Part shown: positions 22,128-28,114 of the stretch, in pieces | How the letters are laid out: each line of letters begins with the position of its first letter | Position numbering within the stretch: the stretch's first letter is position 1 | From: a virus | Reading direction: 5' to 3' (one strand) | IMG/VR virus record: IMGVR_UViG_3300036945_000379 | Span: 1-29,571 of that record | DNA length: 29,571 nucleotides | Notes under the pieces: generated by a model | What the model saw: only the letters and a program-made list of their open reading frames with translations | The model's database searches: none | What the model was told of the DNA's origin: nothing | Position numbers and translations under genes: made by a program

Positions 22128-22804
22128 ACACAATTAATGAACAGGGCTATTGTGTTGTTCGCAATTTAATCGATCAGGAAGACATCGATGACCTTAACTT
22201 TCTACAACACTATTTAGAACCACAGCGTGGGCATGATTTTACTGCCAAATATTTTCCTAAAAAGAAACTTGATGAAGCAGGAGAATTTGCTATATGGTGG
22301 AGTCAACAACTTACAGGTTGGGAATGTGTTAAATCTATTAACAATAAATTATTAGAAGTTTCTAAAGAGTGGTTTAATGACAGCGTTGTTTATGTCTGTG
22401 ATGTTATTACCAATGAACCAGGCAATAAATTTGTCAAGCCTCATATAGATACTCCTTATAGATTTGATCCTTGGCACGAAAGTTTCGAACTACTAGGAAT
22501 TCAATGTATTGTTCCTTTATGCGAATTCAATGAAGAAAATGGCGGCACTGGTTTATATCCAGGTAGCCATTTGAGAAATTGGGTAGTGCAAGATAGTTAT
22601 AAAGGTGTGTACACAGAAGAATTTTTGGCTAATGTAGTACAGCCGGAAATGGGTCCAGGCGATGTACTAATGTATAATCCAAGGGTATTACATAGTACTA
22701 TGCCAAATAATACAGATTTAAAACGCAGGGCCTTGCTAACCCATATAACTGCTAGAGAAATGGTAGACCAATTAAAATTGGTAGATAATATTTGGTTAGA
22801 GTAA
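22109..22804 (+). CDS. PhyH-type 2-oxoglutarate/Fe(II) dioxygenase
   Basis: A 231-residue dioxygenase of the phytanoyl-CoA hydroxylase family. The iron facial triad is visible: H112 and D114 in KPHIDTPY, and H195 in VLHSTMPN, with R206/R207 placed to bind 2-oxoglutarate. 'GGTGLYPGSH' (145-154) and 'MGPGDVLMYN' (181-190) are the usual strands between them. Such enzymes hydroxylate small molecules, amino acids or nucleobases. It precedes the exported Lys/Pro/Ala-rich gene after a 91-base gap. Substrate unknown. Confidence 0.87.
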   Translation: MGQQILNTINEQGYCVVRNLIDQEDIDDLNFLQHYLEPQRGHDFTAKYFPKKKLDEAGEFAIWWSQQLTGWECVKSINNKLLEVSKEWFNDSVVYVCDVITNEPGNKFVKPHIDTPYRFDPWHESFELLGIQCIVPLCEFNEENGGTGLYPGSHLRNWVVQDSYKGVYTEEFLANVVQPEMGPGDVLMYNPRVLHSTMPNNTDLKRRALLTHITAREMVDQLKLVDNIWLE

Positions 22805-22806
22805 AC

Positions 22807-22822
22807 ATTTTGTCAACAAAAT
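22807..22822. repeat. Short inverted repeat in the leader of the exported protein
   Basis: ATTTTGT, CA, ACAAAAT: perfect 7-bp arms with a two-base centre, three bases after the dioxygenase stop. The centre is too short for a good RNA loop, so a protein site is possible. The following leader (to 22895) has an AAAGGAAA ribosome site but no promoter with standard spacing. Confidence 0.35.
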
Positions 22823-22895
22823 ACAGAGCTGCCGCGTTATATATATGTAGAGACAAAAATGTCACTATAGTTCATTAATCTAAAGGAAACTTAAA

Positions 22896-23177
22896 ATGAA
22901 AAATCTTATCGCTACCCTAGTCGTTGCCTTTGCCGCAACCGCCGCTTTTGCTGCCGCACCAGCCAAAGTAGAAGAAGTTAAGAAGCCAGAAGCTACAGCA
23001 AACGTTCCTGCTACACCTAAGGAAATGCCTAAGGTTGCAAAGCCAAAGACTAAAGCTGAAAAAGAAGCTGAAGCAAAGGCAGGTAAGCCAGCTGACACTA
23101 AAAGTGCTACACCAGCGCCTGCTGCCAAAGCAGACGAAAAGGCTCCTGCAAAGCCTGCCGCAACTCCAGCTAAGTAA
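22896..23177 (+). CDS. Exported Ala/Lys/Pro-rich protein
   Basis: A 93-residue protein with a clear Sec signal peptide: basic MKN, a hydrophobic core LIATLVVAFAATAAF, and a probable cleavage after AFA (about residue 19). The mature part is almost only Ala, Lys, Pro, Glu and Thr, repetitive and disordered, with PAK/KPA/APA words. It looks like host-type periplasmic proteins of proteobacteria, not phage virion proteins, so it may be host-derived. AAAGGAAA precedes the start. Role unknown; an envelope or periplasm function during infection is inference. A second frame continues after its stop (next entry). Confidence 0.8.
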   Translation: MKNLIATLVVAFAATAAFAAAPAKVEEVKKPEATANVPATPKEMPKVAKPKTKAEKEAEAKAGKPADTKSATPAPAAKADEKAPAKPAATPAK

Positions 23178-23358
23178 TTTTGAACTAGACGATGAGGGAC
23201 TAGACCTTGATCCGGAACTAGATCTTCATCGCAGCTACAATAGACCTAGACTAGTTACTGTTGACTTAGACAATGATGATGTCAGTGACTATGTAGCACT
23301 TAGATTACAAATAGCTCGTGAAAAGGCTATGATGGCGTATAAAGAAAAATGGGCTTAA
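23176..23358 (+). CDS. Acidic small protein without an obvious start
   Basis: About 60 residues beginning NFELDDEGLDLDPELD and ending in the phage-like 'VTVDLDNDDVSDYVALRLQI' region and a helix to KEKWA. The protein-like part begins right at the stop of the exported protein, in the +1 frame. There is no ATG, GTG or TTG or ribosome site near; only CTG codons at 23146 and 23155 lie upstream in frame. Options are a non-standard start with coupling, or a +1 frameshift at the end of the exported gene (around AAG TAA, 23172-23177). The start given is the first sensible codon, not a proven one. The stop lies in a terminator stem. Confidence 0.55.
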   Translation, partial: NFELDDEGLDLDPELDLHRSYNRPRLVTVDLDNDDVSDYVALRLQIAREKAMMAYKEKWA

Positions 23359-23370
23359 TGCCCATTTTTC
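23344..23370. terminator. Bidirectional terminator between convergent genes
   Basis: GAAAAATGGGC (23344-23354), loop TTAAT, GCCCATTTTTC (23360-23370): an 11-bp perfect stem with T runs on both strands. It covers the stop codon of the + strand small gene (23356-23358) and reaches the stop of the minus-strand radical SAM gene (23369-23371), so it can end transcription from both sides. Confidence 0.85.
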
Positions 23371-24613
23371 ACGAGTTCTTTTCTAACTCAGCTAACCAAG
23401 GTAATACTTCACGCCAGTTAGTTTGTCGCCTAGTATCAAGAATATCCAAACGTTGATATAATTCTTTTACAGCGGCTGGTCTTGCAGGACTACTTTCGAT
23501 TTCTGTAAAAATACTCTTTGCATAATGTTTGTATTCTCTATCCCCATACATTATCTCATTCAATTCAAGTATCTTTTCAATGTCTTTTGCAAATGTACCT
23601 TTGGGGAAAATATTAGGATCATAGATATATGGATCAATGACTTTGTTAAAGTTAACATTGATCGGTCTTCCATATTTGTCTTGCCATTCTATAACCTGTT
23701 GTTGTAGTTCATGAATATGTGGCATGCTCAATGAAGTTACACTCCAATTCATACCAGGCATTATTTCAGGACATTCTGCAAGTACGTATTCGAAGTTTTC
23801 TTTGAATGTAGCGATATCATGTCCATTGCGAATAAACTCGCCTTCGCGACCCCAAGCATCTATGGAGGTTGTAAGCTCTACGCTATTACAAGTTCTAGCT
23901 AACGCACGAACCTTTTCAATACCACGCTTAAACAATACAGGTTTAACCTGCATATTACTGTAAATTTCAAAATCAACTTCTGGGTTAGGATGTGCTTCGC
24001 ACCAATCAATACAATCAAATGTTTCTTTTTGTAAGAATGGTTCGCCGCCTAAAATATCAAATGCACGTAATCCTTGATAATTTTCTTCCATCCATTCATA
24101 GAACTTGGCAACACGTTCTTTATATGTAGCATCTAATTCCCAAGGGTCGATGTCATAATCTTTACCTTGTTCGTACTTCCATTCTTCTTTAACCCAACTG
24201 CTACTTTGATTTGGACCACAGTAGATACATTTCAAGTTACATTTATTATTAAAGTGAATAGACAGCATTGTTGGCTTGACATGAATAGCTGTTGGATCAG
24301 TATATAACTCTTTTGGCACATAGCGTTTATTGCCATCAGACTTTAAGAATTGAACTCTGTCACTCATTCCACTGTATTTTTCTTGATCCCTGCAATGCTC
24401 ACAGCCTCTGCCGTCACTGGGCCATTGATCGTTAAGCATTTTTGTTCTATGCTCTAAAACAATAGGAGTATTGTGAAAGTCAAAATTAGCGGGGATAGGT
24501 GCGTTTAAGTTTCTATGACAACCACTGCTGGTGTTTTCCCATAGATATAAACTTACTTGACTCCATTTTAATAAACACGATTTGCCCTTGGGCGGAAACC
24601 AATCTGCTGACAT
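23369..24613 (-). CDS. Radical SAM protein with N-terminal twitch-like region, minus strand
   Basis: A 414-residue radical SAM enzyme and the only minus-strand gene seen. The core cluster motif is CNLKCIYC (C125, C129, C132), followed by GGEPFLQ (about 194-200) and 'SIDAWGREGEFIRNG'. Before the core is a Cys-bearing N-terminal region (C13, C32, then C71-x2-C74 followed by 'S.M.dR'), like that of the protein at 1656-2825, so the two belong to one family. An AAAAGGA ribosome site precedes the start (read on the minus strand). Substrate unknown. It converges on the exported protein unit and is followed by a shared terminator. Confidence 0.87.
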   Translation of the reverse strand: MSADWFPPKGKSCLLKWSQVSLYLWENTSSGCHRNLNAPIPANFDFHNTPIVLEHRTKMLNDQWPSDGRGCEHCRDQEKYSGMSDRVQFLKSDGNKRYVPKELYTDPTAIHVKPTMLSIHFNNKCNLKCIYCGPNQSSSWVKEEWKYEQGKDYDIDPWELDATYKERVAKFYEWMEENYQGLRAFDILGGEPFLQKETFDCIDWCEAHPNPEVDFEIYSNMQVKPVLFKRGIEKVRALARTCNSVELTTSIDAWGREGEFIRNGHDIATFKENFEYVLAECPEIMPGMNWSVTSLSMPHIHELQQQVIEWQDKYGRPINVNFNKVIDPYIYDPNIFPKGTFAKDIEKILELNEIMYGDREYKHYAKSIFTEIESSPARPAAVKELYQRLDILDTRRQTNWREVLPWLAELEKNS

Positions 24614-24658
24614 TGTTAATCCTTTTAGTACGCAATATTTAGCAACAGTATTCGTTGG

Positions 24659-24687
24659 TTGACATAAATTGATTTTGAGTGTATAAT
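24659..24687 (+). promoter_or_regulatory. Sigma70-type promoter, leaderless geometry, conserved spacer
   Basis: TTGACA (24659-24664), the 17-base spacer TAAATTGATTTTGAGTG, and TATAAT (24682-24687). ATG 24694 lies six bases after the -10. The spacer matches those of the promoters at 25783, 26128, 27024 and 27574. Confidence 0.85.
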
Positions 24688-24693
24688 CACGTT

Positions 24694-24942
24694 ATGAACA
24701 AAGAAAAAGTAAACGAAATTATACAGTGGGCTGGTGCGTTATTCATCATTCTGATGCACGTTTTGAACAGCGCATTGGAATATGGTTATAGTGTTAGACC
24801 ATACAACCTTGTTGCCGCGGCATTAGGCACTATCTGTTTTATGCTATGGAGTTTTCGTGTAGCAAATCGACCACAGTTATTAGTTAATGTTGTGGCTATG
24901 GTTATCTGTGCGTTAGGCTTATATAAAGCATTTTTCAACTAA
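24694..24942 (+). CDS. Small integral membrane protein, probable leaderless mRNA
   Basis: An 82-residue protein with three probable membrane segments (about 9-25, 39-53, 60-79) and short charged ends. The frame opens at a GTG at 24679, but that lies upstream of the -10 element, so ATG 24694 is the start. With six bases from the -10 to the ATG the mRNA should lack a leader. Function unknown; small membrane proteins of this kind in phages can act in lysis control or superinfection exclusion, which is not shown here. Confidence 0.72.
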   Translation: MNKEKVNEIIQWAGALFIILMHVLNSALEYGYSVRPYNLVAAALGTICFMLWSFRVANRPQLLVNVVAMVICALGLYKAFFN

Positions 24943-24944
24943 CC

Positions 24945-24952
24945 TATAAATA
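24945..24952 (+). promoter_or_regulatory. Late promoter, exact T4 consensus TATAAATA
   Basis: TATAAATA, the exact T4 late consensus, three bases after the membrane protein stop. Transcription would start around 24957-24959, giving a short leader with CGGAG (24961-24965) and ATG 24972. Confidence 0.65.
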
Positions 24953-24971
24953 TATGGTTACGGAGAATATA

Positions 24972-25577
24972 ATGAAAGCGGAAGAGATTATTGATAGCAT
25001 TATCACACACGATGATGCACCTGATTTTGTGGAGAAAACAAGAGAATGTTTTCAAACAGAAGGCCTTGAATTTAGTTCTCCTTATTTTACAAAAGTAAAA
25101 CATTTATACTCTGGTGCCGCAGGTAAACATACTGGATTATATTTTATTTTTCAAAGATTGCCTGAAGGTTATATCTATTATTATACTGGTATTGCTACTA
25201 AAGGTAATACTGTAAATAAAAGATTTCAACCACATTATGCTAAACTAACAGTTAATCTTCCTGCGATGTATGGCAAATTAGATAGATTAAGCAAGGAAAC
25301 TCAGTGGCAGTTTCCTAAAAACTGGCGTAAAGGTGTTAAGCAACATTTTCTAAATAATACAGATGATATTCCTGATTATTGGGTAGGACGCCAGAAGCAC
25401 GATATTCTACAGCCTGCTAATTTAGATTGGAAACCCGATTTTAAAGTTAATGTAAATGATTTACCAGTAATGGTATTTGATTTAAAAGATTTTAATGCTC
25501 AACAAATCGATGATTTAGAAACTGGATTTATTCGTGTTTTTAAACCTGTATTCAACGGTGCTAAAACTAAAAAGTAA
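24972..25577 (+). CDS. GIY-YIG-like nuclease
   Basis: A 201-residue protein. ATG 24972 is preferred over ATG 24954: CGGAG precedes it at good spacing and the late promoter would start transcription near or after 24954. The GIY-YIG pattern is visible: GLYFIF (55-60), YYYTGIA (69-75), R84 and H88 in NKRFQPHY, and the late Glu E183 in 'DLETGFIRVFKPVFNG' with N195. All catalytic positions of the family are thus present. It could be a homing-type or host-DNA nuclease; no intron is seen. Late expression is suggested by its promoter. Confidence 0.65.
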   Translation: MKAEEIIDSIITHDDAPDFVEKTRECFQTEGLEFSSPYFTKVKHLYSGAAGKHTGLYFIFQRLPEGYIYYYTGIATKGNTVNKRFQPHYAKLTVNLPAMYGKLDRLSKETQWQFPKNWRKGVKQHFLNNTDDIPDYWVGRQKHDILQPANLDWKPDFKVNVNDLPVMVFDLKDFNAQQIDDLETGFIRVFKPVFNGAKTKK

Positions 25578-25606
25578 TTGACACAAATTAGGTTTGGTCA
25601 TACAAT
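25578..25606 (+). promoter_or_regulatory. Sigma70-type promoter, leaderless geometry
   Basis: TTGACA (25578-25583) right after the nuclease stop, a 17-base spacer and TACAAT (25601-25606). ATG 25613 is six bases later. The spacer is a variant of the shared one (CAAATTAGGTTTGGTCA). Confidence 0.75.
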
Positions 25607-25612
25607 ACTTGT

Positions 25613-25786
25613 ATGACACTAGCAAACGAACTTCCAAAAGGTTTTCAAACTGAAGACGAGATCTTAGCCGCAGGCTTTGCTCTAATGAAAGAACAAATGG
25701 GTTTGAAATCTGCCCGTTATTACTTTTATTACAATGAAGACTATCCCAGCGATTTGATCAACGAGTACTTAATGCTCGTAAATTGA
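25613..25786 (+). CDS. Small acidic protein, probable leaderless mRNA
   Basis: A 57-residue protein: MTLANELPKGFQ start, an acidic helix, and an aromatic 'ARYYFYYNEDYP' segment, ending LMLVN. The start is six bases after the -10 element, so no ribosome site is expected. Its stop TGA (25784-25786) lies inside the -35 of the next promoter. No family recognised. Confidence 0.68.
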   Translation: MTLANELPKGFQTEDEILAAGFALMKEQMGLKSARYYFYYNEDYPSDLINEYLMLVN

Positions 25787-25811
25787 CACAAATTGGTTTT
25801 GGCAGTATAAT
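25783..25811 (+). promoter_or_regulatory. Sigma70-type promoter with conserved spacer
   Basis: TTGACA (25783-25788), spacer CAAATTGGTTTTGGCAG (17 bases) and TATAAT (25806-25811). The -35 contains the stop of the upstream gene. The whole element is identical to that at 27024-27052. Confidence 0.88.
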
Positions 25812-25842
25812 ATACACATAGTTTAACAAAACAGGAGTTGAT

Positions 25843-26127
25843 ATGAAACAGAGTCATACAATGTATATCTATAAAGCAGACAAGCGCACGAAAAGTGGCG
25901 AACGTCTTGTTAGCACTACAGTTTGGCAACATCGTGATGAAGCTGAAATGAAACGCGAAGTTCGCGAACTCCAATACCAATTGTATCCTGCGAGTAAAGG
26001 TTTTCGCATCGAATTCTTTGCTACAATGCAGACTGTAAAGAACTTGATGACTGGCAAAGACGTGCAGATTGACCGTGATACTCCATGGTCCTGCAATCCT
26101 GCTAGCGAAACTTACTGGTCAATGTAA
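25843..26127 (+). CDS. Hypothetical basic protein
   Basis: A 94-residue protein with its own promoter and an ACAGGAG ribosome site. 'MYIYKADKRTKSGERLVSTTVW' (about 7-28) looks like a beta hairpin, followed by a charged helix 'DEAEMKREVRELQYQLYP' and 'FRIEFFATMQTVKNLMTGKDV'. The layout (hairpin, helix, strand) is shared with the smaller protein that follows, so the two may be relatives. No known family. Confidence 0.7.
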   Translation: MKQSHTMYIYKADKRTKSGERLVSTTVWQHRDEAEMKREVRELQYQLYPASKGFRIEFFATMQTVKNLMTGKDVQIDRDTPWSCNPASETYWSM

Positions 26128-26156
26128 TTGACATAAATTGATTTTGGTTGTATAAT
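26128..26156 (+). promoter_or_regulatory. Sigma70-type promoter with conserved spacer
   Basis: TTGACA (26128-26133), spacer TAAATTGATTTTGGTTG (17 bases) and TATAAT (26151-26156), directly after the upstream TAA. Confidence 0.87.
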
Positions 26157-26180
26157 ACATATATCGCAACAAGGACTACT

Positions 26181-26357
26181 ATGTATAAATGGCTTTGTCA
26201 AATGTTTTACAAAGATAAGCTCTATACTGGTTACTATTGGAGCGATGAATATAGTTTGGCCCGTGCTCGCAAAAAGGTTGTAGAAATGCAAAGAATGCAT
26301 CCTGCTATGCGATTCGAGTTGACAGACAACCAAACTGGCGTTAAAATTACTTTTTAA
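26181..26357 (+). CDS. Hypothetical small protein
   Basis: A 58-residue protein. ATG 26181 follows AAGGA; the frame opens earlier, but within the promoter. 'YKDKLYTGYYWSDEYSLARARKKVVEMQRMHP' features (about 10-41, key parts only) give a beta hairpin and a basic helix, then 'MRFELTDNQTGVKITF'. The order of elements and the 'P..(M/K)(R/G)F(E/R)(L/I)' step resemble the preceding gene. No known family. Confidence 0.68.
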   Translation: MYKWLCQMFYKDKLYTGYYWSDEYSLARARKKVVEMQRMHPAMRFELTDNQTGVKITF

Positions 26358-26369
26358 ACAGGAGTTTAT

Positions 26370-26630
26370 ATGAAAGCACTTCAAGCGTTTATTGACCAGA
26401 AGAATCACTGGAATTCATTCTTCAATGGCGAACAATATGAAATCAAAACTGCACAAGGTCGTCAGCGAGTAGCGGATATGATTGATGCGGCTCTAAGTCC
26501 CGAGAACTTGACCTGCGATGGAGAACTTCCCCGCGCAGAGGTCAATCGGAGATTCAAAGAGTTGGATACTGCCGCTAAACAACTTCGCAAGTTAGACCCC
26601 ACAGTTAAGTTTTACGAATACGATTATTAA
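26370..26630 (+). CDS. Hypothetical small protein
   Basis: An 86-residue helical protein preceded by ACAGGAG (26358-26364) and probably sharing the transcript of the previous gene. Helices at about 1-12, 30-45 and 55-75 ('AEVNRRFKELDTAAKQLRKL'), ending in FYEYDY. No family recognised. Confidence 0.68.
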   Translation: MKALQAFIDQKNHWNSFFNGEQYEIKTAQGRQRVADMIDAALSPENLTCDGELPRAEVNRRFKELDTAAKQLRKLDPTVKFYEYDY

Positions 26631-26638
26631 GGAATCAT

Positions 26639-26797
26639 ATGGGCAAGGTATCAGAACTATCCGTTGAAATCAAAGGTATGCTACAAGATGGCTATCTTCC
26701 CGTAACTATTGCTCGTGAACTTGACGTTCCAATTACTTGGATCTTCGAAGAAATCGAACAAGATGAACTTAGTCCGTTTGAGACAATTAATTCTTAA
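26639..26797 (+). CDS. Tiny putative helix-turn-helix protein
   Basis: A 52-residue protein with an AAGGA ribosome site (26629-26633). 'IKGMLQDGYLPVTIARELDV' (11-30) followed by 'PITWIFEEIE' has the spacing of a helix-turn-helix (small-residue turn, Ile-Ala-x2-Leu, Val, then a recognition helix). The 'LSPFETINS' tail is a phrase I recall from small conserved phage proteins. A role as a DNA-binding regulator is possible but unproven. Confidence 0.65.
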   Translation: MGKVSELSVEIKGMLQDGYLPVTIARELDVPITWIFEEIEQDELSPFETINS

Positions 26798-26807
26798 GGA
26801 AACAAAA

Positions 26808-27023
26808 ATGAACAAGTATCAAATTCAAGCCCTATTAGACATGGGCAAAGTGGCAATTGGTATCTTTGCTGTTATTGCATTGGTCAATGGTATTATCATG
26901 CTAGGCATGGAAGCCACTGATATTGTAGCAGGAATTTCGTTTGCTGTTATGATTTACTGCCTGTACCAACTATTTAAAATCCGTGTAGGACAGTTGGAAT
27001 CAGAAGACAAAGAAATCAAATAA
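26808..27023 (+). CDS. Small membrane protein
   Basis: A 71-residue protein with two probable membrane segments (about 14-33 and 38-56) and a charged C-terminal tail. ATG 26808 follows AAGGAAA and is preferred over the longer frame from 26709, which would overlap the previous gene. Its stop TAA abuts the next promoter. Function unknown. Confidence 0.7.
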   Translation: MNKYQIQALLDMGKVAIGIFAVIALVNGIIMLGMEATDIVAGISFAVMIYCLYQLFKIRVGQLESEDKEIK

Positions 27024-27052
27024 TTGACACAAATTGGTTTTGGCAGTATAAT
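27024..27052 (+). promoter_or_regulatory. Sigma70-type promoter with conserved spacer
   Basis: TTGACA (27024-27029), spacer CAAATTGGTTTTGGCAG and TATAAT (27047-27052), identical to the promoter at 25783-25811. Confidence 0.88.
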
Positions 27053-27083
27053 ATATACATACAGACACACAAAGGAGTTAGAT

Positions 27084-27341
27084 ATGAGTAAGAATTATGA
27101 AACACGTGAATTCGTGATGGTAAAACCATCTGGAACCCGTTTAGGCCAAGAAGGCGACATTATGCTCGCAACATTGGGCGCTTCTGTAGTAAAACGCATC
27201 GATGTTATTAATTTGAAAGCTCGATTAGTTCGAGGCCGTGCAGGTTACCGTTCTAAGGGTGGTTCTGATTATGCTGAATTAGAAGCCGGAAAGTGTTTTG
27301 CTTCTTACCTTAAGCAAGGTATTCTTCGCGAACTCAAGTAA
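27084..27341 (+). CDS. Hypothetical basic protein
   Basis: An 85-residue protein with AAAGGAG before ATG 27084. Basic middle part 'NLKARLVRGRAGYRSKGG' (about 43-60) between a strand-rich N-terminus and a C-terminal helix. Might bind nucleic acid by charge; no family recognised. The longer upstream frame runs through the promoter and is rejected. Confidence 0.7.
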   Translation: MSKNYETREFVMVKPSGTRLGQEGDIMLATLGASVVKRIDVINLKARLVRGRAGYRSKGGSDYAELEAGKCFASYLKQGILRELK

Positions 27342-27353
27342 GGAATATAAATA

Positions 27354-27587
27354 ATGAACCCGTTAGACCGCGACAACCTTAACTTCATCATGACTGCTAG
27401 TGCAGAAGAACTCCGAGAGTTTTATGATGATATGAACACAGAAAACCTACTGTATCTTTTGAATTTGGTACGTGGTGAAATGAGCCGTTTGCGTTTGGAA
27501 GAAGTCGAGTTACTAGATGAAGTCACTCATACAGATGACGCAGACCGTGCTATCCTAGAGATTCTAGAGAAATTTGACACAAAATGA
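27354..27587 (+). CDS. Hypothetical acidic helical protein
   Basis: A 77-residue acidic protein, likely an all-helical bundle ('SAEELREFYDDMNTENLLYL', 'LVRGEMSRLRLEEVELLDEV', 'ADRAILEILEKF'). AAGGA precedes the start. Its last codons contain the -35 of the next promoter. Strong acidity and small size are features of phage anti-host-defence or DNA-mimic proteins, but nothing here proves that. Confidence 0.68.
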   Translation: MNPLDRDNLNFIMTASAEELREFYDDMNTENLLYLLNLVRGEMSRLRLEEVELLDEVTHTDDADRAILEILEKFDTK

Positions 27588-27602
27588 TTTTGGTGTTATA
27601 AT
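27574..27602 (+). promoter_or_regulatory. Sigma70-type promoter with conserved spacer
   Basis: TTGACA (27574-27579), spacer CAAAATGATTTTGGTGT (17 bases) and TATAAT (27597-27602). The -35 is inside the end of the upstream gene, encoding its final Asp-Thr-Lys. Confidence 0.85.
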
Positions 27603-27623
27603 AACACTTTAATGGAGAGAATT

Positions 27624-27779
27624 ATGAAGCGAGAAATTATCACTGCTAAAGTTCCTAAACAGAAACGTCGTGCTGACTTCTTGTTTCATAACGGTGCTTA
27701 TCGCCCGCAGGTCGTTGCTAGCCAAAAAGTTTACAACCGTAAAAAGTTGGCAAAAGTAATTGACACAAAAGGCGAATGA
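27624..27779 (+). CDS. Tiny basic protein
   Basis: A 51-residue, strongly basic protein (Lys/Arg-rich in 'KVPKQKRRADF' and 'YNRKKLAKV'). TGGAGAG ribosome site before ATG 27624. Its last codons, encoding Ile-Asp-Thr-Lys, contain the -35 of the next promoter. Possibly nucleic acid-binding by charge; no family recognised. Confidence 0.66.
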   Translation: MKREIITAKVPKQKRRADFLFHNGAYRPQVVASQKVYNRKKLAKVIDTKGE

Positions 27780-27788
27780 GCATATAAT
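27760..27788 (+). promoter_or_regulatory. Sigma70-type promoter
   Basis: TTGACA (27760-27765), 17-base spacer, TATAAT (27783-27788). The spacer departs from the shared one after CAAAA. The transcript would start at a hairpin (next entry). Confidence 0.83.
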
Positions 27789-27793
27789 AGTGA

Positions 27794-27814
27794 TACGGTG
27801 AATGGTTCATCGTA
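27794..27814 (+). promoter_or_regulatory. 5'-terminal mRNA hairpin
   Basis: TACGGTGAA, loop TGG, TTCATCGTA: nine pairs including one G-U. It begins at the predicted transcription start (about 27795), so the mRNA would start with a hairpin, as stabilised phage mRNAs do. Confidence 0.5.
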
Positions 27815-27849
27815 CACATTTTTTACACACAGAGAAAGAGAAATCTAAA

Positions 27850-28107
27850 ATGGCTACTACTAAAACTTTTAAAGTTATCGGCGTTTCAACACTTGCAGGC
27901 AAGACTAAAGTTCGTTTTGCTAACGACTTCGCCAGTCGTATTAAAAACTTGGTGAAGAATGGTCACACCAATGTTGAGCTCTTTGAGCTGCCTGAGGCAA
28001 TGACTAAAGAAGCAGGTCTTGCTTATGCTAAGGCTAATGCTTTGTTTACTATCCCTGCAGACACAGACGTTTCTGCAGAAGCACTTGTCGCAGTTGCAGG
28101 CGAGTAA
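27850..28107 (+). CDS. Hypothetical small protein in its own transcription unit
   Basis: An 85-residue protein with a strand-rich N-terminus ('FKVIGVSTLAGKTKVRFAND', about 7-26), a central helix and an Ala-rich acidic tail ending VAVAGE. ATG 27850 is chosen, as the longer frame opens within the leader. It sits between its own promoter with a 5' hairpin and a strong terminator, the only such isolated gene here, suggesting high or separately controlled expression. No family recognised. Confidence 0.75.
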   Translation: MATTKTFKVIGVSTLAGKTKVRFANDFASRIKNLVKNGHTNVELFELPEAMTKEAGLAYAKANALFTIPADTDVSAEALVAVAGE

Positions 28108-28114
28108 TCCACAT

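Noticed and set aside
22810-22843. TTGTCA with TATATA as a promoter for the exported protein
   Set aside because: The spacer is about 22 bases, too long; no better pair was found, so the promoter remains unidentified.
22880-23128. Minus-strand Ala/Val-rich frame opposite the exported protein
   Set aside because: It is the antisense of a repetitive Ala/Lys/Pro gene whose + strand has a signal peptide and ribosome site.
27346-27353. TATAAATA late promoter before the gene at 27354
   Set aside because: It directly abuts the ATG, so transcription would start inside the gene; it overlaps the leader and is better explained by chance in AT-rich DNA.
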